Assembly (NCBI RefSeq): GCF_022346995.1
Contig: NZ_JAKRNM010000020.1
Location: 1-49,139, forward strand
Direction: 5' to 3'
DNA length: 49,139 nucleotides
From: Paenibacillus sp. ACRRY
GTDB taxonomy: Bacteria; Bacillota; Bacilli; Paenibacillales; Paenibacillaceae
Shown: one piece after another, positions 7,903 to 15,523 of the stretch
How positions within the stretch are numbered: position 1 is the stretch's first letter
Layout: every line of letters starts with the position of its first letter
The notes under the pieces: model-generated
What the model was told of the DNA's origin: nothing
Databases searched by the model: none
Seen by the model: only the letters and a program-made list of their open reading frames with translations
Translations under genes and position numbers: made by a program

Positions 7903-9156
7903 CTATTCTGTTTCGCGCCATACATCTGCACCAAGAAGACGCAGGTTGGTGACGAGGTGGTCGTAGCCACGATCAATATACTCGACGCCTGTCACTTCAG
8001 TCACACCTTCGTTAACCGTCAGACCGGCAATGACCAGCGCTGCTCCGGCACGAAGATCCGATGCCTTTACTTTGGCCGCATTCAGTGCACCGCCTTCAAT
8101 GATGGCTGAACGACCTTCCACTCGAATTTTAGCGCCCATACGAACCAGTTCTGGCACATGCTTAAATCGATTGCTGTATACAAAATCGCTCAGGACACTT
8201 ACACCTGTAGCTTGAGTTAATACACTTGTCATCGGAGACTGCAAATCGGTTGGAAATCCCGGGTATACCAGTGCCTTAACATCCACATGGCTATAGGAAG
8301 GTTGTCCAATGACACGAATGCTCTCATCCAACTCTTCAATGCCCACGCCCATCTCCAGCAACTTGGCAGTTAACGCCTCCAGATGTTTGGGAATGACATT
8401 GTCGATCAAAACATTACCGCGCGTTGCTGCTGCGGCAATCATATACGTACCCGCCTGTATACGGTCAGGAATAATGGAATGACGGCAGCCTTTGAGCTCC
8501 GACACGCCTTCAATACGAATAGTTTCAGTACCTGCACCCTTGATGCTGGCACCCATTGAATTCAAAAGTGTTGCTACATCTATAATCTCAGGCTCTTTAG
8601 CCGCATTTTCGATAATTGTAGAGCCTTTGGCACGAGTTGCCGCCAGCATAATGTTAATGGTTGCACCTACACTGCTTACATCCAGATAAATCTTAGCTCC
8701 ACGCAGCTCTTTGGCATGCAGATGGATGGATCCATGTTCGTTCGTTACCGTTGCGCCAAGCGCTTCAAAACCTTTGATATGTTGATCAATCGGACGAGGC
8801 TCGAAGTTACAGCCCCCAGGCAAACCAATTGTTGCTTCTTTGAATCGTCCAAGCAATGCTCCCATCATATAATACGAAGCACGCAGCTTTTTCACGGGAC
8901 CATTCGGCATAGGTATAGATTTGATATCGGAAGGATCGATCTTCATCTGACTGCCTTCCCAAAATACACGAGCTCCGAGTTCCTCCAAAATTTCCGCATA
9001 AACCGCGACATCACTCAAAAGTGGCAGGTTATCCAGCACAACCTCTGATTCGGCAAGCAATGCTGCAGGAATAAGCGCAATGGCGCTGTTCTTGGCGCCG
9101 CTTATGGTTACAGTCCCCTGTAACGGACGTCCGCCACTAATCATCAATTTTTCCAT
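7903..9156 (-). CDS. murA: UDP-N-acetylglucosamine 1-carboxyvinyltransferase
   Basis: First committed step of peptidoglycan synthesis in the cytosol: transfers enolpyruvate from PEP to UDP-GlcNAc. The 417 residues include KNSAIALIPA (K22-N23 substrate contact), the active-site cysteine C116 in LPGGCNFEPRPIDQHIKG (the residue alkylated by fosfomycin), and the C-terminal YIDRGYDHL motif. Low-GC Gram-positives have two copies. The position beside fba and spo0F is that of murAB (murZ) in B. subtilis, so this is probably the second isozyme. The ATG at 9156 was chosen because the family starts there; AGGGGG lies 12 bases upstream. An in-frame extension to 9252 looks spurious. Confidence 0.95.
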   Translation of the reverse strand: MEKLMISGGRPLQGTVTISGAKNSAIALIPAALLAESEVVLDNLPLLSDVAVYAEILEELGARVFWEGSQMKIDPSDIKSIPMPNGPVKKLRASYYMMGALLGRFKEATIGLPGGCNFEPRPIDQHIKGFEALGATVTNEHGSIHLHAKELRGAKIYLDVSSVGATINIMLAATRAKGSTIIENAAKEPEIIDVATLLNSMGASIKGAGTETIRIEGVSELKGCRHSIIPDRIQAGTYMIAAAATRGNVLIDNVIPKHLEALTAKLLEMGVGIEELDESIRVIGQPSYSHVDVKALVYPGFPTDLQSPMTSVLTQATGVSVLSDFVYSNRFKHVPELVRMGAKIRVEGRSAIIEGGALNAAKVKASDLRAGAALVIAGLTVNEGVTEVTGVEYIDRGYDHLVTNLRLLGADVWRETE

Positions 9157-9235
9157 AAAGCTTAATGTCCCCCTACGTGTTTTGCAGCCGATAAACGGCA
9201 TGACGTGCTGATGGCTCCCTACGTGAAATAAGGTG

Positions 9236-9273
9236 TGAAAATGGAAAGACACCGGCTAGGCGGTGTTCTTTCC
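9236..9273 (-). terminator. Terminator after fba
   Basis: Stem GGAAAGA(A)CACCG / CGGTGTCTTTCC (9243-9254 with 9261-9273) followed by ATTTTCAC on the minus strand. The T-run is weak but the stem is long. Confidence 0.7.
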
Positions 9274-9303
9274 ACTTCACAGTATGGAACTGGTAAAGAT
9301 AAA

Positions 9304-10158
9304 TTACGCTTTGTTGTTGGAACCAAACTCGCGGATTTTACCTTTAACGGTTTCTTTGATTGCTTCACGGCCTGGTACGATGAATGTACGTGGATCGTAA
9401 GCATCTGGTTTAGCTGCAAGCACTTCACGAACCGCTTTTGTGAACGAAATTTGGTTCTCCGTGTTTACGTTGATTTTGGAAGTACCCAGGGAAATGGCTT
9501 TATCGATGTCATGTTTAGGAATACCTGTACCACCGTGCAATACGAGTGGAACTTGTACCGCATCACGAACTTCTTCCATTTCTTTGAAGCCCAAGTTTGG
9601 CTCGCCTTGGTAAGGACCGTGTACGGAACCCAGAGCTGGTGCCAATGTGTCGATACCTGTTTCTTTAACGATACGGATACACTCGTTCAGGTCAGCGTAT
9701 TGGATGCCGCCGATAACGTCATCTTCTTGGCCGCCAACAGTACCTACTTCAGCTTCAACGGAAACGCCTTTAGCGTGTGCATATTCAACGACTTTTTTCG
9801 TCATTTCAATGTTCTCGTCGATGGAGTGGTGGGAACCGTCGATCATAACGGAAGTGAATCCGGCATCGATTGCTTCTTTACATTTATCAAAGCTGGAACC
9901 GTGGTCCAGGTGAATCGCAACTTCAACGGTGATTTTCATGTCATGAATGAGTCCTTCTACCATTTTAACTACTGTGTAGAAGCCACCCATGTGACGTGCT
10001 GCACCTTCGGATACACCAAGGATTACAGGAGATTTTTCTTCTTCTGCAGCTGCAAGAATCGCTTGAGTCCACTCAAGGTTATTGATGTTGTATTGACCAA
10101 CTGCATATTTTCCTTCAAGTGCTTTGTTCAACATGTTTGTCATAGAAACTAATGGCAT
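9304..10158 (-). CDS. fbaA: Class II fructose-1,6-bisphosphate aldolase
   Basis: Zinc-dependent glycolytic and gluconeogenic aldolase that interconverts fructose 1,6-bisphosphate with DHAP and glyceraldehyde 3-phosphate. The 284 residues match the 285 of B. subtilis FbaA. Metal and substrate motifs are visible: HLDHGSSFDKC, DGSHHS, HGGTGIP and NVNTENQ. The ATG at 10158 (MPLVSMTNML) has AGGAGG 9 bases upstream; the longer open frame to 10515 runs into the neighbouring intergenic region and spo0F and is not coding. It has its own extended -10 promoter and terminator. Confidence 0.97.
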   Translation of the reverse strand: MPLVSMTNMLNKALEGKYAVGQYNINNLEWTQAILAAAEEEKSPVILGVSEGAARHMGGFYTVVKMVEGLIHDMKITVEVAIHLDHGSSFDKCKEAIDAGFTSVMIDGSHHSIDENIEMTKKVVEYAHAKGVSVEAEVGTVGGQEDDVIGGIQYADLNECIRIVKETGIDTLAPALGSVHGPYQGEPNLGFKEMEEVRDAVQVPLVLHGGTGIPKHDIDKAISLGTSKINVNTENQISFTKAVREVLAAKPDAYDPRTFIVPGREAIKETVKGKIREFGSNNKA

Positions 10159-10222
10159 GGTTTCAATCCTCCTAGGGTTTGGGTTGTGTCTATGGTTTTT
10201 AGCCGAAATCACATACGGGCTT

Positions 10223-10228
10223 ATTATA
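10223..10228 (-). promoter_or_regulatory. fba promoter (-10 box)
   Basis: Perfect TATAAT preceded by TGG, an extended -10 element, on the minus strand. No good -35 box stands at the usual distance; a TTGACA nearby is only 10 bases away. Confidence 0.6.
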
Positions 10229-10261
10229 CCACATCCCATGTCAAATACTAAACAAGCATTT

Positions 10262-10288
10262 GCAAAAATGCTGTGCTTTGCAGCACAG
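10262..10288 (-). terminator. Terminator after spo0F
   Basis: Stem CTGTGCT / AGCACAG (10271-10277 with 10282-10288) followed by GCATTTTTGC on the minus strand. Confidence 0.75.
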
Positions 10289-10417
10289 TTTTCATAGACA
10301 CCGCATGAAGCCGCTCCCATTCTCAATATTCCCTCGTTGATTGGACGAAATACCCAATGCCTCCAAGAAGTACATGCCTTATGGAGCACAGACCAAAAAA
10401 TCCTGCATTCACAGGAT

Positions 10418-10804
10418 TCAGCTGCACCTATTCGCCGTATCATTGCGAAGCTGCATGTTGACTGCCACGCGCATTTCATCAATATCGAACGGTTTCGTGA
10501 AATGCATAAGCGCACCGAGATCAGTAGCTTCCTTGATCATGTCCAGTTCGCCATAAGCTGTCATCATGATGACTTTGATATCCGGATCAATTTCCTTAAT
10601 ATGCTTCAAAATTTCAAGGCCATCCATGCCTGGAATCTTCATATCGAGCAACACTAGATCAGGTTTATCTGTATTCACAATTTCCAGAGCGATCTTGCCA
10701 TTGGGAGCCTGGAATGTGTTATATCCCTCACTGCTGAATACTTCCATTAAGAGGATTCGAATCCCGTTCTGGTCATCAACGATTAACACTTTTTTATTTT
10801 CCAC
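10418..10804 (-). CDS. spo0F: Sporulation phosphorelay response regulator Spo0F
   Basis: Single-domain receiver that takes phosphate from sporulation kinases and passes it through Spo0B to Spo0A. The 128 residues have every receiver landmark at B. subtilis numbering: acidic pocket D10-D11, phosphorylated D54 (LLDMKIPGMDG), T82 and K104 (FTKPFD). There is no output domain. The start is GTG at 10804 with AGGAGG 7 bases before it. A sigma-H type promoter lies upstream, as known for B. subtilis spo0F. A PAS histidine kinase encoded at 36.6-38.9 kb is a plausible donor. The gene keeps the B. subtilis order fba, spo0F, pyrG. Confidence 0.96.
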   Translation of the reverse strand: MENKKVLIVDDQNGIRILLMEVFSSEGYNTFQAPNGKIALEIVNTDKPDLVLLDMKIPGMDGLEILKHIKEIDPDIKVIMMTAYGELDMIKEATDLGALMHFTKPFDIDEMRVAVNMQLRNDTANRCS

Positions 10805-10881
10805 TCTGTAACCTCCTGGATTTTAGGAAAGCATGCATTTCTCCGAATCTGGATAACTATCCCATAGTCGTCATGATAAGT

Positions 10882-10906
10882 ATTCTACCCTTCCCATTAA
10901 AATCCT
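10882..10906 (-). promoter_or_regulatory. Sigma-H type promoter of spo0F
   Basis: Minus-strand AGGATTT (10900-10906), a 12-base spacer and TAGAAT (10882-10887) fit the sigma-H pattern AGGAwwT-N12/13-GAAT. B. subtilis spo0F is known to use sigma-H. I did not find a clear Spo0A box beside it. Confidence 0.65.
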
Positions 10907-10974
10907 GCCCCACGCACAAATTACAGCAAACATTTTATCCACGCCACACTTGCATGCGAGCTATTGCCGGAACC

Positions 10975-11034
10975 AAAAAAGAGGTGCTCACCGCACCAGC
11001 CTGCAAACACAGGCCATTCGGCAAACACCCCTCT
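10975..11034 (-). terminator. Terminator after pyrG
   Basis: Outer stem AGAGGGGTG / CACCTCT with an inner CCTG / CAGG stem, followed by six T residues on the minus strand. Confidence 0.75.
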
Positions 11035-11056
11035 ACATTATAGGGTAAACTCGATA

Positions 11057-12661
11057 TTATTTTTCTGCATTTTCCAATGAAGCTTTTACGAATTCACGGA
11101 ACAATGGCTGTGGACGGTTCGGACGGGATGTAAATTCCGGATGGAATTGTACAGCCAGGAACCATGGGTGTCCCGGAAGTTCCACGATCTCAACCAGACG
11201 GCCATCCGGAGATGTACCGGAGATGACCAGACCTGCTTTTTCAATCGCTTCACGGTACTCATTGTTGAACTCATACCGGTGACGGTGTCTCTCGTATACC
11301 AACTCATCATCATAACAAGCCATAGCCAAAGAACCTTCTTGCAGCTTACAAGGATATAGACCCAGACGCATTGTACCGCCCAGATTTTCGATATCTTTTT
11401 GTTCTGGCAACAGGTCGATTACCGGGAATTCGGTAGCCGGGTTAATCTCGGAGCTGTTCGCACCATTCAGACCCACAATGGAACGTGCATATTCAATTAC
11501 GGAAACCTGCATACCCAAGCAAATACCGAAGAATGGAATGTTTTTCTCACGGGCATAACGGATCGCCGACACTTTACCTTCGATACCACGATCTCCGAAA
11601 CCACCAGGAACAAGGATACCACCCACACCATGCAGCAGGTCGCCTACGTTCTCGTCTGTGATATCTTCGGAATGGATCCAGCGGATCTTCACATCTGCAT
11701 TGGATGCAAATCCTGCATGAGACAGGGATTCAACAACACTCAAATAAGCATCGTGCAGTGCTACATATTTACCAACAATGGCAATCTCAACTGTACGCTG
11801 CAATTTGCTGATGCGGTCAACCAGCCCTTCCCACTCGCTCATATCCGGTGCAGGAGTGGTCAGCTTCAGGTGATTCACCACGATTTCATCCAAACCTTCT
11901 TCGCGCAGGTTCAAAGGCACTTCATACAACGTGCTTGCATCGCGACATTCAACTACGGCATTCTCATCAATGTCGCAGAAGAGAGCGATTTTGGCTTTCA
12001 TGTCTTTGGACAGTTCGTATTCTGTACGGCATACAATCACATTTGGCTGGATACCGATACTGCGCAGTTCTTTCACGCTGTGCTGGGTTGGTTTTGTTTT
12101 CACTTCACCAGCTGCCTTGATGTAAGGAATCAGCGTTACATGGATATACATCACGTTGTCACGGCCAACATCACTCTTGATCTGACGAATAGCTTCCAGG
12201 AAAGGCAAGCTCTCGATATCGCCTACAGTTCCGCCGATCTCTGTAATCACAACATCCGAACCTGCTTCACGTCCAGCGCGGAATACGCGCTCCTTGATCT
12301 CGTTCGTAATGTGCGGAATCACTTGTACCGTGCCGCCGAGGTATTCTCCGCGCCGCTCTTTGCTGATAACGGAGGAATACACTTTACCCGTCGTGACGTT
12401 GCTGTTTTTGGAGAGGTTGATATCGATAAAACGTTCATAGTGACCAAGGTCCAAATCCGTTTCCGCGCCATCATCCGTTACAAAAACCTCACCGTGCTGA
12501 TAAGGACTCATTGTTCCCGGGTCGATGTTGATGTATGGATCAAATTTTTGAATGGTTACCTTGAGACCTCTGTTTTTCAGCAGTCTGCCCAACGAGGCAG
12601 CGGTGATCCCTTTACCCAGGGAGGACACAACTCCGCCCGTCACGAAAATATACTTTGTCAC
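11057..12661 (-). CDS. pyrG: CTP synthase
   Basis: Makes CTP from UTP, ATP and glutamine; last step of pyrimidine nucleotide synthesis. The 534 residues show the synthetase domain with P-loop VSSLGKGITAASLG near the start and the CTP/UTP contacts (EIGGTVGDIES). The class I glutaminase domain has nucleophile GICLGMQ and the HPEF-containing triad end. The start is GTG at 12661, supported by AGGAGGG 8 bases upstream and by homologues beginning TKYIFVTGG; the extension to 12754 crosses the leader terminator. Expression is probably controlled by reiterative transcription and attenuation in the leader. Confidence 0.97.
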   Translation of the reverse strand: MTKYIFVTGGVVSSLGKGITAASLGRLLKNRGLKVTIQKFDPYINIDPGTMSPYQHGEVFVTDDGAETDLDLGHYERFIDINLSKNSNVTTGKVYSSVISKERRGEYLGGTVQVIPHITNEIKERVFRAGREAGSDVVITEIGGTVGDIESLPFLEAIRQIKSDVGRDNVMYIHVTLIPYIKAAGEVKTKPTQHSVKELRSIGIQPNVIVCRTEYELSKDMKAKIALFCDIDENAVVECRDASTLYEVPLNLREEGLDEIVVNHLKLTTPAPDMSEWEGLVDRISKLQRTVEIAIVGKYVALHDAYLSVVESLSHAGFASNADVKIRWIHSEDITDENVGDLLHGVGGILVPGGFGDRGIEGKVSAIRYAREKNIPFFGICLGMQVSVIEYARSIVGLNGANSSEINPATEFPVIDLLPEQKDIENLGGTMRLGLYPCKLQEGSLAMACYDDELVYERHRHRYEFNNEYREAIEKAGLVISGTSPDGRLVEIVELPGHPWFLAVQFHPEFTSRPNRPQPLFREFVKASLENAEK

Positions 12662-12743
12662 TGTTATTACCCTCCTAATATAAATGCAGAAATTCAGGCG
12701 ATATATGGTGTTATCGTAACCCGTTTCCCAGGTAATCATCGTT

Positions 12744-12790
12744 AAAAAGAGCAATGGCAGAAATTCCCTGCATCTGCGTACTGCTCTTTT
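12744..12790 (-). terminator. Third terminator-like hairpin in the pyrG leader
   Basis: Minus-strand stem AAAAGAGCA / TGCTCTTTTT (12782-12790 with 12744-12753) with an inner GCAG / CTGC stem, followed by a T-run. It stands about 80 bases before the pyrG start. Confidence 0.6.
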
Positions 12791-12849
12791 GTGCGAAGAC
12801 CATGTGTAAACCTTGTTCTACAGCTAAGAATCGTGCAAATTTTCCGAAA

Positions 12850-12942
12850 GCCAAACATCCATGCCTGTCCCCAAAATGGCATCGATCCATCTCTTGTCGA
12901 CGTTTTTTTTATATACAAAAAACGGGCCACGGATGTTTGGCC
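12850..12942 (-). promoter_or_regulatory. Middle part of the pyrG leader: terminator-like hairpin with an alternative pairing
   Basis: On the minus strand a GC stem GGCCA / TGGCC (12938-12942 with 12925-12929) precedes CGTTTTTTG, a terminator form. The segment 12931-12941 is also perfectly complementary over 11 bases to 12850-12860, so two folds exclude each other. No gene is convincing between 12662 and 13153; the stretch is best read as an unusually long pyrG leader. Confidence 0.5.
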
Positions 12943-12993
12943 GGGAGCGTGCGGAAATCAATCATTTTTGCAATATTCTGCCTCTAAAAATAC

Positions 12994-13028
12994 AAAAAAA
13001 AGTACTCCCGCAGGACGGGGCACTTTTT
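12994..13028 (-). terminator. pyrG leader attenuator (first hairpin)
   Basis: Minus-strand hairpin with arms AAAAAGTG.CCCCG and CGGGAGTACTTTT, followed by a T-run. The ascending arm holds a CCCC run, the kind of target a G-rich slippage transcript could pair with. It starts about 40 bases after the predicted GGGC start site. Confidence 0.7.
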
Positions 13029-13064
13029 ATAAAAAACATAAATATATTCTCGCTCATTCATAAG

Positions 13065-13103
13065 CCCATGCAATAGTTTACCCGTTACCCCGTTCGCTGT
13101 CAA
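13065..13103 (-). promoter_or_regulatory. pyrG promoter with GGGC start site
   Basis: TTGACA (13098-13103), 17-base spacer, TAAACT (13075-13080), then seven bases to GGGC (first G at 13067) on the minus strand. In B. subtilis pyrG a GGGC start allows CTP-sensitive G slippage that blocks the attenuator. The same arrangement here suggests the same mechanism. Confidence 0.75.
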
Positions 13104-13153
13104 GGCTGACTATCTGGGGAAAACGGGTAAATTATCGACGTCAAAAATGACGG

Positions 13154-13726
13154 TTACTTATCGGAATCGTCGTCAAAATCATCCTCGTCTTCGGACTCAT
13201 CTTCTTCGTCTTCATCGAGGTCTTCTTCATCCAAATCGTCATCTTCAACCAGAACTTCTTCATCGCTGTCATCTTCATCAAAGATGTCGTCATCGTCGTC
13301 ATCATCATCGTCATCGTCGTCTTGATCATCATCGGAATTGTCGAAGTCTTCGTCACTGTTGTAGCTGTCTTCCTCTTCGCCAAAGTCCTCATCTTCCAGA
13401 TCATCGTCTTCATCGTTGATGATACGCGGACGCTTCGCACCAGTCATGGAGTCTTCTGTTCCACCTACTGGATACCAGCGTTTCAATCCCCAAAGACTTG
13501 TACCGACACAGGCAAAACGGCCATCGATATTAATCTCGGTATATAGCTGGGCGATAAATTCGTTGATTTCTTCATCAGTCATTCCGCGCTGTTTTGCTAC
13601 CTCATTCATCAAATCACGGTAGTAGTACGGCGTATTGGCCGCTTTCAGCACCATAAAGGCAAGGTCAACCAAAGGAATCTCTCTTACCTTTTCTTTATCA
13701 ATTTTTAAATTGAGCGAGGTACTCAC
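13154..13726 (-). CDS. rpoE: RNA polymerase delta subunit
   Basis: Gram-positive-specific RNA polymerase subunit that speeds core recycling and promoter selectivity. The N-terminal HARE-type domain (about residues 1-85; LVDLAFMVLKAANTPYYYRDL, quoted here only in part, and YTEINIDGRF) precedes the disordered acidic tail, which is about 90 residues and almost pure Asp/Glu with a run of twelve Asp. It is somewhat longer than the 173-residue B. subtilis protein. GTG at 13726 was chosen because GAGAGGAAG lies about 11 bases upstream; an ATG at 13750 has no ribosome site. A possible promoter is TTGCTT-N17-TTTACT at 13812-13840. Confidence 0.95.
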   Translation of the reverse strand: MSTSLNLKIDKEKVREIPLVDLAFMVLKAANTPYYYRDLMNEVAKQRGMTDEEINEFIAQLYTEINIDGRFACVGTSLWGLKRWYPVGGTEDSMTGAKRPRIINDEDDDLEDEDFGEEEDSYNSDEDFDNSDDDQDDDDDDDDDDDDIFDEDDSDEEVLVEDDDLDEEDLDEDEEDESEDEDDFDDDSDK

Positions 13727-14042
13727 TGACAGACACTTCCTCTCACACATAATTCACTTTATATCCCTACGAGCTGGACCGTTACGTATAACATATCCAT
13801 TAACAAACCTAAGTAAAACCTATTTAGCGGTAAAAAGCAAGTTTTTATGTAGGCATTTGATATAAATTCAAGGTGCTGTGCTTCCCGTTTGCAAATATGT
13901 CGATTCTGTAAAAGTTAGCGAAAAATAAAAAAGACGGAGTCCCCTCCGCCTTCTGACTGTATACCCCTGAAGGATCGCTCCTCGCCAGGGTCCCCGCAAG
14001 AGCCCTCTAGCCCTCCATCCATCATATGTCCCTGCGCCCGTT
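13727..14042. other. Gap between rpoE and the protease gene
   Basis: No gene is supported here. The stretch holds the rpoE upstream region and a hairpin (13933-13939 with 13944-13950; CGGAG / CTCCG core) followed on the minus strand by a T-rich tract at 13921-13932. That is terminator-like, but no minus-strand gene ends there. Short minus-strand frames over 13868-14152 have no ribosome sites or recognisable products. Confidence 0.5.
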
Positions 14043-14071
14043 TTGACACGGAGAGAACGTCTTTTTGTAAA
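14043..14071 (+). promoter_or_regulatory. Promoter of the subtilisin-family protease gene
   Basis: Perfect TTGACA (14043-14048), 17-base spacer, TGTAAA (14066-14071). Confidence 0.6.
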
Positions 14072-14095
14072 AAAAGGGCAAGTTCCCCATGCGGC

Positions 14096-14136
14096 GGGAT
14101 GAACGCATTCATAGAATACCTCAGCATGTTCATCCC
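14096..14136 (+). promoter_or_regulatory. Inverted repeat in the protease leader
   Basis: Perfect 9-base arms GGGATGAAC (14096-14104) and GTTCATCCC (14128-14136) with a 23-base loop, ending three bases before the ribosome site AAGGGGG. It could be an mRNA stem-loop that affects translation or a protein-binding site. Confidence 0.6.
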
Positions 14137-14153
14137 GAAGGGGGCAGCCCATA

Positions 14154-15308
14154 ATGGACTATACTGGTTTTTTGCATCAATTAGTTGAAGGAATGCAACG
14201 TCCTGAACCGGAACAGCCAGGGCGGTATCTGATCCGGTTCGCCAAACCTGGACAGTATGAAGCCTGTCTGCTTGAGCTCTCGCGGATGCGGAATGAGCAT
14301 ACTCACCTTAGCATGGTCCGCTCCTCACGACTGGCCCGCTCCATTATTGCTCCGGTCCGTTGTCTGGAGGTTTTGGATCAATACCGTGATGAAATCAGTG
14401 TGGAAGAAGATATGCAAATTTCCCTTCATGCAACAGCACTTCACAATAAGCCGGCCACAGCTCAAGGGGTTCCATGGGGAGTGAAGCAGATTCGTGCACC
14501 GAAAGTATGGTCCGTCTCCACGGGACACCGGATCAAAATCGGCGTAATCGACACAGGTGCCGATTACCATCACCCCGATCTCAGGTACTCCCTGGCTCGT
14601 GGGATCAACCTGTTAAACCGCAGTCTGCTTCCTCATGACGACAACGGTCATGGTACCCATATTGCCGGAACGATCGCCGCTGCGAATAGTACGGAAGGCA
14701 TGATCGGCGTAGCTCCGCGTTCCCTGATCTACCCGGTCAAGGCATTTGACCATAACGGTTCCGCCTATGTCTCTGATATTGTACTGGGCATCGACTGGTG
14801 TGTGCGTAACCGGGTCGATATTATCAATATGAGTTTCGGCATGAAAACCCGCAGCAAGGCACTCCTTGATGTGGTTAACCGTGCACATCAGGCTGGCATC
14901 GTCATTGTGGCTTCGTCAGGAAATGACGGCAAACGCCGCAGCATCGATTATCCTGCACGCTATCCGCAGACCATTTCGGTGGGAGCCACCGACAAAAATC
15001 GGCGGATTGCGTCCTTCAGCAATCGCGGCGCATACGTGGATGTCTATGCCCCTGGGGACAAGATCATCTCTTCCTGGGTGCAGGGCAAGCACCATGAGAT
15101 GAGTGGTACATCCATGGCTACGTCCCATGTGAGCGGTGCTATTGCACTGCTGCTCGCGAAGCATCCGGGTCTCTCGCCCAGCGAGATCAAGACGCTGGTC
15201 AAGCGCGCAACCGTTCCGCTGCGCGCACGCAAGTCCACCACCGCGAAGAGCAAAGTGCGCGGTGGCGAGATTGACGCACTCCGGCTGATGCAGGAGGGCG
15301 GCGGGTAA
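14154..15308 (+). CDS. Intracellular-type subtilisin-like serine protease (S8)
   Basis: Serine endopeptidase of 384 residues. The catalytic triad is complete: D133 (VIDTGAD), H166 (DDNGHGTH) and S320 (SGTSMATSH), with oxyanion N257 (SSGNDG). There is no signal peptide, so it probably acts inside the cell. The first 105 residues include a segment resembling an inhibitory propeptide (GRYLIRFAKPGQYEACLLEL). B. subtilis intracellular protease has only a short propeptide, so the long one here is a difference. ATG at 14154 has AAGGGGG 9 bases upstream. It lies on the plus strand between rpoE and argS, where B. subtilis has no protease, and its 3' end is GC-rich; local gain is possible. Confidence 0.9.
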   Translation: MDYTGFLHQLVEGMQRPEPEQPGRYLIRFAKPGQYEACLLELSRMRNEHTHLSMVRSSRLARSIIAPVRCLEVLDQYRDEISVEEDMQISLHATALHNKPATAQGVPWGVKQIRAPKVWSVSTGHRIKIGVIDTGADYHHPDLRYSLARGINLLNRSLLPHDDNGHGTHIAGTIAAANSTEGMIGVAPRSLIYPVKAFDHNGSAYVSDIVLGIDWCVRNRVDIINMSFGMKTRSKALLDVVNRAHQAGIVIVASSGNDGKRRSIDYPARYPQTISVGATDKNRRIASFSNRGAYVDVYAPGDKIISSWVQGKHHEMSGTSMATSHVSGAIALLLAKHPGLSPSEIKTLVKRATVPLRARKSTTAKSKVRGGEIDALRLMQEGGG

Positions 15309-15310
15309 TG

Positions 15311-15516
15311 GGGCAGCTGCGTATTGCCGCTGCCCTTGGGGTCTCGCCAGCAGTAGCCTATGGCAGGCTGGCTGGCTCGGTGCCCGGCTGGTCCGCCAAG
15401 CCTTGGCGGGCTGGAGCACCGGGCACAGCAAAAAGTCTCCATGTCCACGCTGCATTGCAGGCGTGATGCATGGAGACTTTTTGCCATGGGCCAAGCCGCT
15501 GCTGCGGTGCTTGGCC
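15311..15516. repeat. Array of GC-rich hairpins between the protease gene and argS
   Basis: Four foldbacks stand in about 200 bases: GGGCAGC / GCTGCCC (15311-15335); nested TGCCCGG / CCGGGCA with CCGCCAAG / CTTGGCGG inside (15381-15425); the terminator stem (15430-15482); and GGCCAAGC / GCTTGGCC (15489-15516), the last partly inside the end of argS. Base composition is much higher in GC than the surroundings. Confidence 0.7.
15430..15482. terminator. Bidirectional terminator between the protease gene and argS
   Basis: A perfect 14-base stem, AAAAAGTCTCCATG with CATGGAGACTTTTT, surrounds a smaller inner stem (CACGC / GCGTG). T-runs exist in both directions, so it can end both convergent transcripts. 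Confidence 0.9.
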
Positions 15517-15523
15517 TCGCGGT

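Noticed and set aside
10229..10246. TTGACA near the fba -10 box as a -35 element
   Set aside because: Only 10 bases separate it from TATAAT, too close for a sigma-A promoter.
10933..10941. Single DnaA-box-like TTATCCACG upstream of spo0F
   Set aside because: One isolated 8-of-9 match is expected by chance; no cluster.
11399..12745. Long open frame opposite pyrG (448 codons)
   Set aside because: It is the antisense of a conserved gene, its product is rich in Cys, His and Phe without a recognisable fold, and it lacks a ribosome site.
12742..12930. 62-codon frame inside the pyrG leader
   Set aside because: It crosses a terminator hairpin, has no ribosome site and no recognisable protein features.
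13868..14152. Short minus-strand frames left of the protease gene
   Set aside because: No ribosome sites and no familiar sequence; the terminator there is recorded instead as a finding.
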